Shown in pieces: positions 8,269-19,424 of a stretch of 36,078 nt of DNA. The translations under genes were made by a program, and so were the position numbers. The notes beneath the pieces were generated by a model. That model searched no databases. It was not told the DNA's origin and was given only the letters and a program-made list of their open reading frames with translations. Position 1 is the stretch's first letter. Each line of letters begins with the position of its first letter. Source of the DNA: an uncultured Pseudomonadota bacterium (GTDB lineage: Bacteria > SAR324 > NAC60-12); the NCBI GenBank assembly GCA_913052275.1, contig CAJXDX010000003.1:1-36078 (forward strand), given 5' to 3'.

Positions 8269-11200
8269 TCAGTTTTTGATTTGGTTATAAAGTTTTAGAG
8301 AATTGTAGCTGAGATTTTTTCCATAATCGGTTGCCGCTAATGATTTCGCAAAATACATTGTCCCCTCCACAGTAGTGAAATAAGGCAGGTTGTGAAGCAA
8401 AGCGACTCGCCTGATATGTGTTGCATCAACTATGCGTTTCCTCCTGCGGGTAGTGTTCACAATCAGAGATACCTCATTTCTTGCAAGCGATTCAAATATG
8501 TTGTCCGGAACATTCCGGTCCAGACTTGTTTTTTCAATTTTTGTGACACCGGCATTTTTTAATACTTTAAATGTTCCGTCAGTTGCCAGGATTTTCATTC
8601 CGGCCTTCTCAAATTCTTTTGCGGCTGGAATCATACCTTCTTTGTCCTGATCAGTAACACCCATGAACACATGCCCTTGTTTAATTTCTGCTTGATATGC
8701 AGCAAACTGAGATTTCATGAAAGCTTCTTCCAGGTTTTCACCGCATCCCATTACTTCGCCTGTTGATTTCATTTCAGGCCCAAGTTCTGTATCCGCACCA
8801 GAAAAACTTACAAAAGGAAAGACTGTTTCTTTTACAGATACCGTATTCGGTGTCTGATAGATAAATCCGATTTCACTCAATTGCTCTCCCAGCATTAACC
8901 AGGTGGCATATTTTGCCAGAGGATGGCTTATAGATTTACTGACAAACGGAATTGTCCTGGAGGCACGGGGATTGACTTCAATCAGAAAAATCTCATCATC
9001 TTGAACAGCGAACTGTATGTTGATTAAGCCTTTAACTTGAAGTTCTTCTGCCAGTACTTTCCCCTGTGCTTCTAATTTTTCCAGTGTATCAGAATGAAGA
9101 TTTTGCGGAGGTAAAATGCATGCACTGTCACCGGAGTGTATTCCTGCACGTTCCACATGTTCCATAATTCCTCCCAACTCAGATTGATTACCATCACTGA
9201 GCAAATCCATATCTATTTCAACTGCCCCTTTCAGAAACTGATCGATCAATACGGGATGCTCCTTCGAGACTTCCACTGCTTCCTTAAAGTATTCAGCAAG
9301 TTGTTCTTTTGATTCTGCAATCATCATAGCTTGTCCTCCCAGCACATAGGAGGGACGTACTAAAAGAGGATATCCAAGTTTTTCGGCAATTTTTTCTGCA
9401 TCATTTAGAGAACGGGCTGTACCATTTTGAGGTTGCCTGAGATTTAATTTTTTTAACATTGCGGCAAACTGTTCTCGATCTTCTGCACGGTCAATACTTT
9501 TGTATGGTGTTCCCAGGATTCTTACACCAGCTTCATGAAGCTGTTTAGCCAGTTTAAGAGGGGTTTGTCCGCCGAGCTGTACTATCACTCCAAGAGGGCA
9601 TTCTAAGTCGATTACATGCATAACATCTTCAAACGTTACGGGCTCAAAATACAGCCGATCTGAAGTATCATAGTCAGTACTAACTGTTTCTGGATTACAG
9701 TTGAGGATTATTGCTTCAAAACCACGTTCTCTTACAGCCCATGAGGCATGAACGCAACAATAATCAAATTCAATTCCCTGACCGATACGATTAGGGCCGG
9801 AGCCCAGAATTAGTACTTTTGCTGTTTCTGTAGGAATAGACTCATTCTCCTCATCGTAAGTTGAATAAAAATAAGGAGTTTCAGATTCAAATTCTGCGGC
9901 ACATGTATCAACCTGTTTGAACACAGGCAGTATATTCCACTCATAACGGAGGTTCTTGATATGGTTTTCGCTTACATTCAATAATTCCGAAATACGCATG
10001 TCAGAAAATCCAAGTCGTTTCCAATTTCTCAATTTAATTGGAGTTATTTCCGACAACTCACTTTTCATGATGACTTTTTCTTCTTCAATCAGGCTTCTGA
10101 TTTGCCGTAGAAACCAGAAATCTATTCCAGTTTGTTCATATAGAGCTTCATCGGACCATCCTCGCCTGACAGCGTCTGCAACATACCAAATACGTTTGCT
10201 GCTTACTGTTTGAAGTTCATGATCCAGGATTTCTTCCGGAGTTTTGTCAGCAGCAGAGTAATCAGGAGGGTTGAGTCCGGAATGTCCTGTTTCCAATGAT
10301 CTGAGAGCTTTTTGAAAAGATTCCCTGAATGTTCTTCCTATTGCCATGACTTCTCCTACTGATTGCATCTGTGTGCCAAGATGGTCATCAGTAAGAGGGA
10401 ATTTTTCAAAGGCAAACCTTGGTATTTTGGTTACTACATAATCAATGGATGGTTCAAAACAGGCAGGAATTTTTTTTGTGATATCATTAGGTATTTCGTC
10501 CAGCGTATAACCAACAGCTAACTTTGTGGCAATTTTTGCAATAGGGAATCCAGTAGCTTTGGAAGCAAGTGCGGAACTTCTTGAAACTCGTGGGTTCATT
10601 TCAATTACTAGAATTTTTCCATCATCTGGGTTAATGGCAAACTGAACATTTGAACCTCCAGTATCAACACCAATTTCCCGCATGATTTTGATCGACAAAT
10701 CCCTCATATTTTGATATTCAAAATCAGTCAGTGTCTGTGCGGGTGCAACAGTAATACTGTCGCCGGTGTGTATTCCCATAGGATCAAGATTTTCTATTGA
10801 ACATACGATGACTGTGTTATCTTTATGATCTCGCATCACTTCAAGTTCATATTCCTTCCAGCCTATAACGGACTGCTCAACCAATACTTCATTCGAAGGT
10901 GATAAGGCCAGTCCATGGGAAACAATTTGTTTTAATTCCTTTTCATTGTGAGCGATTCCTCCTCCGGCACCTCCAAGAGTGAAAGATGGCCTGATAATAT
11001 AAGGAAAAGGAGTTGTTTCGGTAAAAGCTAATGCTTCTTCTACTGAATGCACAATAATGCTTGATGGCATTTCAATGCCGATTTTTGCCATAGTGTTTCG
11101 GAAAAGCTCTCGGTTTTCTGCTTTATTTATTGCTTCAATTGAAGCACCGATCAGCTCTACACCATTACTTTTAAGCACACCTCTTTCGTTAAGTTTAATT

Positions 11201-11496
11201 GCCATATTGAGTGCTGTCTGTCCACCCATCGTTGGCAAAATAACCTCCGGCTTTTCCATACTGATGACAGATTCAAGAGTATTTATGGTGATTGGCTCTA
11301 TATAAGTTGCATCGACCAGTCCTGGGTCTGTCATAATGGTGGCAGGATTACTGTTGATCAAAACCACCCTGTACCCTTCTTCTTTGAGAGCTTTACAAGC
11401 CTGAGTTCCGCTGTAATCAAATTCACAGGCTTGACCAATCACAATTGGACCGGACCCGATGATAAGAACTGTCTGAAAATCAGTGCGTTTAGGCAT
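8269..11496 (-). CDS. carB: Carbamoyl-phosphate synthase large subunit
   Basis: 1075 aa; [37 protein letters not shown]; duplicated ATP-grasp halves; C-terminal MGS domain. Confidence 0.97.
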   Translation of the reverse strand: MPKRTDFQTVLIIGSGPIVIGQACEFDYSGTQACKALKEEGYRVVLINSNPATIMTDPGLVDATYIEPITINTLESVISMEKPEVILPTMGGQTALNMAIKLNERGVLKSNGVELIGASIEAINKAENRELFRNTMAKIGIEMPSSIIVHSVEEALAFTETTPFPYIIRPSFTLGGAGGGIAHNEKELKQIVSHGLALSPSNEVLVEQSVIGWKEYELEVMRDHKDNTVIVCSIENLDPMGIHTGDSITVAPAQTLTDFEYQNMRDLSIKIMREIGVDTGGSNVQFAINPDDGKILVIEMNPRVSRSSALASKATGFPIAKIATKLAVGYTLDEIPNDITKKIPACFEPSIDYVVTKIPRFAFEKFPLTDDHLGTQMQSVGEVMAIGRTFRESFQKALRSLETGHSGLNPPDYSAADKTPEEILDHELQTVSSKRIWYVADAVRRGWSDEALYEQTGIDFWFLRQIRSLIEEEKVIMKSELSEITPIKLRNWKRLGFSDMRISELLNVSENHIKNLRYEWNILPVFKQVDTCAAEFESETPYFYSTYDEENESIPTETAKVLILGSGPNRIGQGIEFDYCCVHASWAVRERGFEAIILNCNPETVSTDYDTSDRLYFEPVTFEDVMHVIDLECPLGVIVQLGGQTPLKLAKQLHEAGVRILGTPYKSIDRAEDREQFAAMLKKLNLRQPQNGTARSLNDAEKIAEKLGYPLLVRPSYVLGGQAMMIAESKEQLAEYFKEAVEVSKEHPVLIDQFLKGAVEIDMDLLSDGNQSELGGIMEHVERAGIHSGDSACILPPQNLHSDTLEKLEAQGKVLAEELQVKGLINIQFAVQDDEIFLIEVNPRASRTIPFVSKSISHPLAKYATWLMLGEQLSEIGFIYQTPNTVSVKETVFPFVSFSGADTELGPEMKSTGEVMGCGENLEEAFMKSQFAAYQAEIKQGHVFMGVTDQDKEGMIPAAKEFEKAGMKILATDGTFKVLKNAGVTKIEKTSLDRNVPDNIFESLARNEVSLIVNTTRRRKRIVDATHIRRVALLHNLPYFTTVEGTMYFAKSLAATDYGKNLSYNSLKLYNQIKN

Positions 11497-11517
11497 AACT
11501 TTATTATCGTGTGATTA

Positions 11518-12267
11518 TCAGATTCGATTTGAGTATTTGTAAGACAGGAGCCCTAAATATTCATGCACAATGGTCTGGAGGCGATTAAAATTTGCCCAGT
11601 CAAAGTAACGCCACCAGGGGATTGTTGTTTTTAGATAAGACTGGTTTGCTGCATATGCATAGGCCTCAATACCCAGTTTTTTAAAAACAGAAACAAGGCG
11701 CAACAAATGATAATCATGTGATACAAGAAGCACAGTTTTCAATTTTAAACGCTCAAGTATTTTGGCGGTCTCTATTCCATTCTTGTATGTGTCTGCAGAG
11801 CGATTTTCGATGATAATGTCATGTGAAGGTACTCCCATGCCTTGTAGAATGATGGCAATACCTTTGATGTTTACCGGGTGAAGATATGGTTCAGTAACAC
11901 CGCCGGTTATAATTACAATCGGAGCCAGTCCTTCTAAATATAATTTTGCAGCCGCATGTGCTCTCAGGGTTGAACCTGGTGTTGGAGCACCTGACTTGTG
12001 TACACCAGCAGAAGCTACAACAATCGCATCACTTGGATGTTTTGTACTTTCTGGAGTCAAATATTTTAATGGATATGAAACGAGCTGGAAAAACAGTGTG
12101 TTGCTGCCAAGCATAAGAACAACCCAACTTCCTAAAAGTGTTCTGAATGAAATTTTTGAGTTTTTCCTTTGCTTGAACATCAACAGGAGGGTGCATGTCA
12201 ATAACGTTAAAAGAAACAATGGTCCAAATACAATGTCTTCAAGTATGAATTTTAATGGGCGTTCCAT
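11518..12267 (-). CDS. DUF218 / YdcF-ElyC family membrane-anchored protein
   Basis: SDAIVVASAGV...LYLEGLAPIVIITGG...IIENRSADTYKNGIETAKIL...KTVLLVSHDYHLLRLVSVFKKLGI pattern of DUF218; N-terminal TM helices. Confidence 0.82.
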   Translation of the reverse strand: MERPLKFILEDIVFGPLFLLTLLTCTLLLMFKQRKNSKISFRTLLGSWVVLMLGSNTLFFQLVSYPLKYLTPESTKHPSDAIVVASAGVHKSGAPTPGSTLRAHAAAKLYLEGLAPIVIITGGVTEPYLHPVNIKGIAIILQGMGVPSHDIIIENRSADTYKNGIETAKILERLKLKTVLLVSHDYHLLRLVSVFKKLGIEAYAYAANQSYLKTTIPWWRYFDWANFNRLQTIVHEYLGLLSYKYSNRI

Positions 12268-12829
12268 TGTATGTTCTGTATCGGCAGGTTGCTAAAGTAT
12301 TTTTTAGCTTTTAACTGTTTATAAATTCTCATATCAGTTAAACATAGAAAAATTAAATCTTAAAATTACAGTCATTCCAGACTGAGAAAACAATTTTTTG
12401 CATTATAATCGGGAATTTTCTGTGATTTTTCGGTTAAAATCAAACTGCATCGTTTCACCTACTCATTAAAGCACTTTAAGATTAGAATCATTGGATGAAC
12501 TAATTTCTTAAGTGTTCTTTTATTTTTCTATTTCAGTTTCGCAATTTCTTAACTATTTAAAGGATTTTTTTATGCTCCTTTACAGCATGGCACATAGTTT
12601 TTGCTATCTTTACTGTGATTCGGTCCAATTTAAAAATTAATTTATAAGGACAAATGATGTTAAAGCAAACCCAATAATTATTTTTATTCATTTATTAGTC
12701 TACAGTAGTTCTTTACAAAGAAAATGTTCATCTTGAACGTTGAAGGTCTTTTCCTTAGTATAAATTAGTTTTTTCCCTGTTTCCCTCAATTTTCCCCCTG
12801 TAAAAAATGTACTTTCTGTTTGCCGTTTT

Positions 12830-13345
12830 ATGCTGAAACTTTTTATCGCAGTTGTCGCTGTGGCCCTGATATACTGGATTTGGACAAAAAAAAATCAAAT
12901 TTTGCCAAAAAGAAACGATGAATCAGAACCCTTCATCACAACAATTGAGGCAATTGAACTGAAAACGTTTTTAGATTGGGACACACCAGTGTCTTGCCTT
13001 GAAAGTGATGGAACACGTTATGGCCGGCAATTTAAGCAAAAAACGCCTCCTGAATTACCACATGAGCAAGGTTGCAGATGTGAAACCACAAAGTTATTTT
13101 ATACCTCTGAGGATGTTTTTCAAGGAACTTCACCTGTTACAAAACACAAGTCAGCATTGGGGGATCTTTGTTCAAAAGACGCTTTGTTGCTTAAAAACAT
13201 ATTGCTGGAAATTAAGAAAGAATCTTCGAATGGGAGTTTCGCGGAATTGATGGATAAATTTGAGGTAAATGACTTTTCTGATGAGATACGTACCAAGGCA
13301 ATTTCGCTGGCAGAACAAGCATACCAGCAATCGCAAAGTAAGTGA
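12830..13345 (+). CDS. Hypothetical membrane-anchored protein with a C-x3-DG...P..PH...CRC motif
   Basis: N-terminal TM helix LKLFIAVVAVALIYWIW; Cys/His constellation VSCLESDGTRYGRQFKQKTPPELPHEQGCRCET; ORF fits the gap before the PBP. Confidence 0.6.
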   Translation: MLKLFIAVVAVALIYWIWTKKNQILPKRNDESEPFITTIEAIELKTFLDWDTPVSCLESDGTRYGRQFKQKTPPELPHEQGCRCETTKLFYTSEDVFQGTSPVTKHKSALGDLCSKDALLLKNILLEIKKESSNGSFAELMDKFEVNDFSDEIRTKAISLAEQAYQQSQSK

Positions 13346-13443
13346 TAATTTTTTTGTCCATCAAATAAATTCATCAGAAAGTGGAAATATTCTTTTGCAG
13401 AATTTTGGTTAATGTGACCTGAATCTATCGGGAAAAGAAAGTA

Positions 13444-15828
13444 ATGAAAATACTGGCAGGGTTTTTCAAAGCGATATTCTGGATACTGGTAATAACTGGA
13501 GTTGTTTCCGGAACAGCTCTTGGAGTTTATCTGTATGAACTGAGTAAAACGTTGCCTCAAAATCTTGAAGATGAGCTCCACAAACGTAATGACGTTTTAC
13601 CTACTGTTCTGTATGATCGCGAAGGAAATCAAATTTATGAACTGTTTATTCAACGAAGAATTGTAATTCCGTATGAACAGTTCCCGCCTCATCTGGTGCA
13701 TGCTTTAATTTCCAGTGAAGATGCACGATTTTTCTCTCACCTCGGAATTGATCCGCTGAGAATACCCAAAGCATTTATGGCAAATCTGAGGGCAGGAAGA
13801 ATAGTTCAAGGTGCAAGCACACTCACTCAGCAAACAGCAAGGCTGTTTTTGTTGAGCAGGGAAAAACAGATTGTTAGAAAGCTTAAAGAAATGCTTCTTG
13901 CTTTTCGTATGGAAATGCAGTTTTCCAAGCAGGATATACTTTCGCTTTATCTAAACAAAGTATTTTTGGGAAATGGTGAAGGTGTTGAGGCTGCGGCTCA
14001 GGGTTATTTTGGAAAACATGCCTCGGAGCTGAATCTTGCAGAAAGTGCTCTTTTAGTCGGTATACTTCCGGCGCCATCACGTTACGCTCCTCATATTAAT
14101 CCTGAATTTGCCAAGCAAAGACGGAATGTTGTTTTACGAAGAATGAGAGAAGAAGGTTTTATATCGGAGCAGGAATTACAGGATACAATTGTCAAGCCAA
14201 TCAGCCTTATTCGTGTCCATGATTCAACCACCGAAGCCACATCATATTATGTGGAACATGTACGTCGTTACCTGATAAAGAAATATGGTTCGAAAGTTCT
14301 ATATCAGGGTGGCTTGAAAGTTTATTTGGCAATGGACCTGAATTTTCAGACAAATGCCCATGAAGCACTGAGAAAAGGAATTTTGGAGTTAACAAAACGT
14401 CAGGGTTACCGGGGTGCACAAAATCAGGATATTCCTGATAACAACAGTTTGATGAAAGAAACAGTTGATGAAAATTTATTACAGTTTGATTCAATGTTTC
14501 TGGAGAACATTGTTTCTGGTGTTGTAAATGAAGTCAGTGATGAAAAAGTGACAGTGAAACTGGGGGATTCTGTCGGAATACTTGAATGGAGCAATATAAG
14601 TACCTGGAAAAATGGTGAGCTAATAAAAAATGAAAGACCTACACCCATTACCAATCCGTCAGAAATATTTGCCAAAGGCGATAAAATTCTAGTAAGGCTG
14701 GAAGATTTTGATGCAAAAAGAAATTACTTTCGTCTGCAGCTATATCAGGAGCCTTTAGTTAATGGAGCTTTGCTTGCTATGGATCCAAAGACAGGTGAGG
14801 TATTTTCAATGTCAGGCGGTTATCGTTTTGGAGAAAGTGAGTTCAACAGAGCAATACAGGCTCGAAGACAACCAGGGTCATCGTTCAAACCAATAGTCTA
14901 CTCAGCTGCCCTTGATGCAGGATTTACACTCAGCAGTGAGTTAATAGACAGCCCTAGAGCTTATGCTACTGGCACACAGACTGCAGGAGATGCAGAAATA
15001 TGGACACCAAAAAATTATGGAGACAAGGTAATTGGAAAAGTGACCTTTCGTACGGCACTCGTTAAAAGTTTAAACCTGCCTACAATTGGGCTTTGTGAAG
15101 AGTTAAAACCGGAGCAGGTTATATCATACAGCAGACGATTTGGAATCTCAGCTGAGATGATGCAAAATTTAACAACTTGTCTTGGATCGTTGTCTGTCAC
15201 ATTGCAGGAAATGTTAAGCGCATACGGAGTATTTGCAAACCAGGGACGTTTAGTTAAACCAATCTACGTTTTGAAAGTTGAAGATCAAGATGGAAATATT
15301 TTGGAATCAAGTGTTCCGGAGTTACAGCAAGTTACGTCAGAAGAAACAGCATTTCTTATGAGCAATTTATTACAAGATGTAGTTCAGCGTGGAACAGGAC
15401 GGCGGGCACGGGCAATTGGACGACCCTCAGCAGGTAAAACCGGGACTACCAATGACAGCGTAGATGCATGGTACATAGGTTATATACCGCAATTGCTAAC
15501 TGGTGTTTACGTTGGCTTTGACCAACCAAGAAATATGGGGAAATCAGAAACTGGCTCAAGAGCTGCAGCTCCGATCTGGATCAGCTTCATGAAAAATGCT
15601 GTTGCAAATTTACCAACGGAACAGTTTCCGCAACCACCCGGAATCACAACAATAAAAATTCACAAGTCCGGAAGAAGGGCTACTGCTTGTGACAATAATG
15701 ATGATATTTTTGAAGAACATTACAAATCCGGAACAGAACCTGTTTTGGATCTATCAGTTTCCGGAAATTGCATGATGGCTGTAAAGTCAGCCGAGGAGGT
15801 AAAAGAGGAAAGTGAAACTGAGCTATGA
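13444..15828 (+). CDS. Penicillin-binding protein 1A family (bifunctional transglycosylase/transpeptidase)
   Basis: GT51 motifs SSEDARFFSHLGID, GASTLTQQ, LYLNKVFLGNG; transpeptidase SxxK QPGSSFKPIVY and KTGTTND. Confidence 0.94.
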   Translation: MKILAGFFKAIFWILVITGVVSGTALGVYLYELSKTLPQNLEDELHKRNDVLPTVLYDREGNQIYELFIQRRIVIPYEQFPPHLVHALISSEDARFFSHLGIDPLRIPKAFMANLRAGRIVQGASTLTQQTARLFLLSREKQIVRKLKEMLLAFRMEMQFSKQDILSLYLNKVFLGNGEGVEAAAQGYFGKHASELNLAESALLVGILPAPSRYAPHINPEFAKQRRNVVLRRMREEGFISEQELQDTIVKPISLIRVHDSTTEATSYYVEHVRRYLIKKYGSKVLYQGGLKVYLAMDLNFQTNAHEALRKGILELTKRQGYRGAQNQDIPDNNSLMKETVDENLLQFDSMFLENIVSGVVNEVSDEKVTVKLGDSVGILEWSNISTWKNGELIKNERPTPITNPSEIFAKGDKILVRLEDFDAKRNYFRLQLYQEPLVNGALLAMDPKTGEVFSMSGGYRFGESEFNRAIQARRQPGSSFKPIVYSAALDAGFTLSSELIDSPRAYATGTQTAGDAEIWTPKNYGDKVIGKVTFRTALVKSLNLPTIGLCEELKPEQVISYSRRFGISAEMMQNLTTCLGSLSVTLQEMLSAYGVFANQGRLVKPIYVLKVEDQDGNILESSVPELQQVTSEETAFLMSNLLQDVVQRGTGRRARAIGRPSAGKTGTTNDSVDAWYIGYIPQLLTGVYVGFDQPRNMGKSETGSRAAAPIWISFMKNAVANLPTEQFPQPPGITTIKIHKSGRRATACDNNDDIFEEHYKSGTEPVLDLSVSGNCMMAVKSAEEVKEESETEL

Positions 15829-15853
15829 AGTTAAGTTTAGATGAACTCATGCT

Positions 15854-15896
15854 GCAAGGTTCAAGGCAGAATTAATGTTAAAACCTTGAACCCTGC
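15854..15896. terminator. Probable bidirectional terminator between convergent PBP and hup genes
   Basis: Arms GCAAGGTTCAAGG (15854-15866) and CCTTGAACCCTGC (15884-15896), 12 of 13 pairs, 17-nt loop, between convergent genes. Confidence 0.6.
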
Positions 15897-15907
15897 AAAT
15901 CTCCTTT

Positions 15908-16183
15908 TTAGTTTAAAGCTTTTTTCAATGCGCTGCCTGCTTTGAATTTAGCACTTTTCGATGCAGGAATGTTGATAACTTGAGATGGGTTTTGGGGATT
16001 ACGTCCTGTACGTGCAGCACGGTTAGAAACTGAGAATGTGCCAAAACCAATCAATGTGAGAGAATCACCCCTTTTAAGAGCTTTTTCAACATTGGATGTG
16101 AATGATTTTAAAAAACGGTCTGCATCAGCCTTTGTCAGGCCGGTATCTGCTGCGAGAGCATCAATAAGGTCAGCTTTTGTCAT
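15908..16183 (-). CDS. hup: HU/IHF family nucleoid DNA-binding protein
   Basis: MTKADLIDALA..TGLTKADADRFL...GDSLTLIGFGTFSVSNRAARTGRNPQNPSQVINIPASKSAKFKAGSALKKALN. Confidence 0.95.
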   Translation of the reverse strand: MTKADLIDALAADTGLTKADADRFLKSFTSNVEKALKRGDSLTLIGFGTFSVSNRAARTGRNPQNPSQVINIPASKSAKFKAGSALKKALN

Positions 16184-16374
16184 TGTATTTTCCCTATTTA
16201 AAGATTAGCAAACAGATAGTTTGTCCGGTAAGACATAACTATCAGCAAAATTTCGAACTCTGAGATGCTGAGTGCAACTCAGTTACTATCAATGATTTGC
16301 CAACAAAATTTATCATCGACGCTACAAGAATTATAATCATTTGAAAAATTTGTCAAGGTACTAAAAGAAAAAAA

Positions 16375-17619
16375 ATGAATTTTTTTCAATATATAAGAAA
16401 TATAGTAGGTTTTCGAAGTCATCCAGCAGTTTTGGCTAATTCTTCAGGAAATCTCAGCATTTTGGAAAAACTGCTTTTTTTTCATGATCAAGGAATTTTT
16501 TCATTGCTGTTTGTTGGCTCCTTGTTGCTGCATGTAATGCTGGTGATAATGGTTGGCATTCTCTCTGAGTTTTTGAAGCCTGAACCGCCTCCTATTCGAG
16601 CAAAAATTGGTGTACGCTATGCCGAGCTGCCAGCTAAGCCCACTCCAGTTATTAATGCTAAAACTGAGATTCAGAAGCCGGTATTGCAAAAACTTGAGTC
16701 CAAACCCCTTGAAAAGTTGATAACACCTGAACCAAAACAACCAGTGCTGAAAAAACCAATCCTTCAAGATACAATTAAAAATTCAGTACTTTCAAAACCA
16801 GCTTTGCCTCAGCCGGAAGCACCACGCCTGAAAATGCCTCAACCAAATAAGATCCCTTTGTTGAGCGAAGGGAAGAAACCTGATTTTAAAAAAACACAAA
16901 TTATAAAGATTCCTGAGAAACCACTATTGTCTACTCCTGATTTACCAACCTCGATACCGAAACTACCGAAAGTTAAAAATGACCCAGTGTCACTAACTCC
17001 TTTGACTTCAAAGAAATCCAGGCTTTCACCTAGCCAGATTGATTTACCGAAGATCGAAGTGAAAAATATGCTGCCAAAAAAATTAAGCACTCCAGAATTT
17101 TCCAAGCCCAAAGATCCTGATTTTGAGAAGTTGCTAAAAATTTTAACTCCCTCATCATCCGAGGTGCCTGGAATTAAACCGGATCAACCTGCAGAGAAGC
17201 CTGAATCTTTGTTGGAGGAAATGCCTGCGGATCAAATGAAAATTGATGATGACCTTCCAGAAATAGGAATTTTTGAGCAGACTGAAGATCAGGAATTAAA
17301 TCAAATCCCCAATATGAGTTATTTGCAGCGAAAAAAGTTAGCTCAACTTGCCGGAGAGGAATATAATCTGCACATCAGAACACGTATTAATCCGAAATTT
17401 GGCAGCAATTCACCAAATTTGTTTGTCAGAATCCTGCTCAAAATTAATGAGGCAGGTGAAATAGTTTACCATGAAATAAAAGACTCCAGTGGATCTACCG
17501 CATTTGATAAGGCTGCTGAACTGGCTGTGCGCAATGCAGTCCTCGATCCCCTACCAAAAGCATTGGCTGAGAATCCCCCTTATATTGTTTTGATCAGGAT
17601 TCAGTCTCCGCAAAATTGA
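16375..17619 (+). CDS. tolA: TolA/TonB-like energy-transducing protein
   Basis: Single N-terminal TM helix, long Pro/Lys-rich linker, C-terminal TonB-type domain (LFVRILLKINEAGEIVYHEIKDSSGSTAFDKAAELAVRNAVLDPLP); directly upstream of tolB. Confidence 0.82.
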   Translation: MNFFQYIRNIVGFRSHPAVLANSSGNLSILEKLLFFHDQGIFSLLFVGSLLLHVMLVIMVGILSEFLKPEPPPIRAKIGVRYAELPAKPTPVINAKTEIQKPVLQKLESKPLEKLITPEPKQPVLKKPILQDTIKNSVLSKPALPQPEAPRLKMPQPNKIPLLSEGKKPDFKKTQIIKIPEKPLLSTPDLPTSIPKLPKVKNDPVSLTPLTSKKSRLSPSQIDLPKIEVKNMLPKKLSTPEFSKPKDPDFEKLLKILTPSSSEVPGIKPDQPAEKPESLLEEMPADQMKIDDDLPEIGIFEQTEDQELNQIPNMSYLQRKKLAQLAGEEYNLHIRTRINPKFGSNSPNLFVRILLKINEAGEIVYHEIKDSSGSTAFDKAAELAVRNAVLDPLPKALAENPPYIVLIRIQSPQN

Positions 17620-17641
17620 GTTGAGGATGCTAAATTAGCAC

Positions 17642-18991
17642 ATGCCTTTTTTTATAAAATTGTTTGTAGTTCGATCGCTTCGTTTTTTCTTACCTGTATT
17701 CATATTTTTTGTCTCTTCTGATACAAGAGCGCAAACATACTCCAGTGAGGAAATAGTTATAAGTGGATTGGGTTTCGCGAGATTTAGTGTAAGTTTGATT
17801 GCCGAAGACAGCTTCTCTGAACACCCAGCGGCAAGTCGATGGCTAAGAATTTTTGATCGAAACCTTTGTTGGAGTGGTGTTTTCATGGTGACTGATTCAA
17901 GATACCGGAGTTGTCGAACAACAGGCGGGGCTGATGTGGATATGAAAATTATCCTTAAGATTAATCAAAGTAAAACAAACTCAGGCAAATTAATCTCAAA
18001 ACAGCTGATGTTGATAGTTGCTGATAACAACGGAGTTCCGCTGTTTCCTCTTGCACTGAGCCTGCGTAAAGGCCGTTTCCGTGAATCAGACTTGATGGAG
18101 TTAATTAACGATTTGTCTGCTCAGCTGACCGGACTAGAAGGAGTTATGGGCAGTACAATCGCTTTTACACTTAAACAACCCAAGCGTCGGAAAATTATTG
18201 CAAGAGTTAATACCCATGGAAAGAAACTTGCCGCAATATCCCGTAATCCTAATATCAGTTTACTGCCTAAATGGAATCCTCAAGGTGATGCGATAGTCTA
18301 CACTACATTAAGCCGAAGAGGGACATCTATCATTTACGATGATCTTAATCTAAAGAAACAACCTGTAGTATTGCTAACTTCAAACAACTCAGGAGCTCGT
18401 GTTTCAAGTAATTTTCTAAGTGTAAGCGGGGGTTCATGGTATTCCAGTGGCCAAAAGCTGATTGTGACGCTCAGTCGGAAAGGCAACACCGATTTGTATA
18501 TCTTTGACAGACATAATAGAAAGGAATACCGGCTGACATCTCACAAGGCTATTGACACAGTTCCAGATTTATCACCTGACAATCAGAATTTGATTTTTGT
18601 TTCTGACCGCTCAGGTAATGAACAAATATATTTTTTAAAGCTGGGCACAAAAATCCCCTTCCAGCTTACATTTGGAAGAGGCAGCAACAGTGATCCTGTC
18701 TGGTCTCCAGACGGGACCCTGATAGCTTATTCCAGATTCAGATATGGTATTAGTCAAATACATTTGATGGATCCGTTTACTGGTGAAGATCATGCTTTAA
18801 CTCGTGGGCGCTATAATTCCGAACAACCTGCATGGTCTCCTGATGGACGTCAAATCGTTTATGTTTCTTCTCCAACAGGAATTAATAAATTATATGTAAT
18901 GTTTGTTGATGGAACTGGACGCAGGCGTTTGACACGTACACCAAAAGATTTTGAAGAAGGTTCCCCCAGCTGGACACCTAGAAAGTTTTAA
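17642..18991 (+). CDS. tolB: TolB periplasmic beta-propeller protein
   Basis: Repeated propeller motifs PKWNPQGDAIVYT, SPDNQNLIFVSDRSGNEQIY, WSPDGTLIAYS, AWSPDGRQIVYVS. Confidence 0.92.
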   Translation: MPFFIKLFVVRSLRFFLPVFIFFVSSDTRAQTYSSEEIVISGLGFARFSVSLIAEDSFSEHPAASRWLRIFDRNLCWSGVFMVTDSRYRSCRTTGGADVDMKIILKINQSKTNSGKLISKQLMLIVADNNGVPLFPLALSLRKGRFRESDLMELINDLSAQLTGLEGVMGSTIAFTLKQPKRRKIIARVNTHGKKLAAISRNPNISLLPKWNPQGDAIVYTTLSRRGTSIIYDDLNLKKQPVVLLTSNNSGARVSSNFLSVSGGSWYSSGQKLIVTLSRKGNTDLYIFDRHNRKEYRLTSHKAIDTVPDLSPDNQNLIFVSDRSGNEQIYFLKLGTKIPFQLTFGRGSNSDPVWSPDGTLIAYSRFRYGISQIHLMDPFTGEDHALTRGRYNSEQPAWSPDGRQIVYVSSPTGINKLYVMFVDGTGRRRLTRTPKDFEEGSPSWTPRKF

Positions 18992-19287
18992 TGCAAATTG
19001 AAGATTGGCATTCGGAAGCTGACCAGCAAATAATCCGACGAGAAAAACAGAAAGCCAGAGAACTCCGTCAATCCCAATGGTGGAAAAACAGAAGAGCCTG
19101 TAACATTTGTTATTACTGTAAAACTGACACTCCTGCCAGAAAACTTACAATGGATCATGTTGTACCTCTGGCTCGCGGCGGTCGCAGTATAAAATCGAAC
19201 TTAGTCCCCTGTTGCAAGTCCTGCAATAATCTGAAAAAAAATTTACTCCCTGTAGAGTGGGAAAAATTTTTAAATAATTTCAGATAA
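18991..19287 (+). CDS. Small HNH endonuclease-family protein, start overlapping the tolB stop (TAATG)
   Basis: CNICYYCKTDTPARKLTMDHVVPLARGGRSIKSNLVPCCKSCNNLKKN: HNH fold with CxxC pairs and DHVVPLARGG. Confidence 0.88.
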   Translation: MQIEDWHSEADQQIIRREKQKARELRQSQWWKNRRACNICYYCKTDTPARKLTMDHVVPLARGGRSIKSNLVPCCKSCNNLKKNLLPVEWEKFLNNFR

Positions 19288-19378
19288 AACTGAGCTAACA
19301 TATTGAATTAACGTACATAATTATAATTTAGTTACAAGAAGTAAATTAATATGATATTCATCACCCTGTAATTTTTTC

Positions 19379-19407
19379 TTTACAAAATCAGCAATTCCTG
19401 ATAGTAT
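19379..19407 (+). promoter_or_regulatory. Candidate sigma-70 type promoter TTTACA-N17-TAGTAT
   Basis: Near-consensus -35 and -10 with exact 17-bp spacing, about 50 bp upstream of the 19459 ORF. Confidence 0.35.
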
Positions 19408-19424
19408 ATCCGCCGAAATAATAA

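Noticed and set aside
13120-13581. ORF 13120..13581 (-)
   Set aside because: Antisense across the 12830 ORF and the PBP start; composition typical of shadow ORFs.
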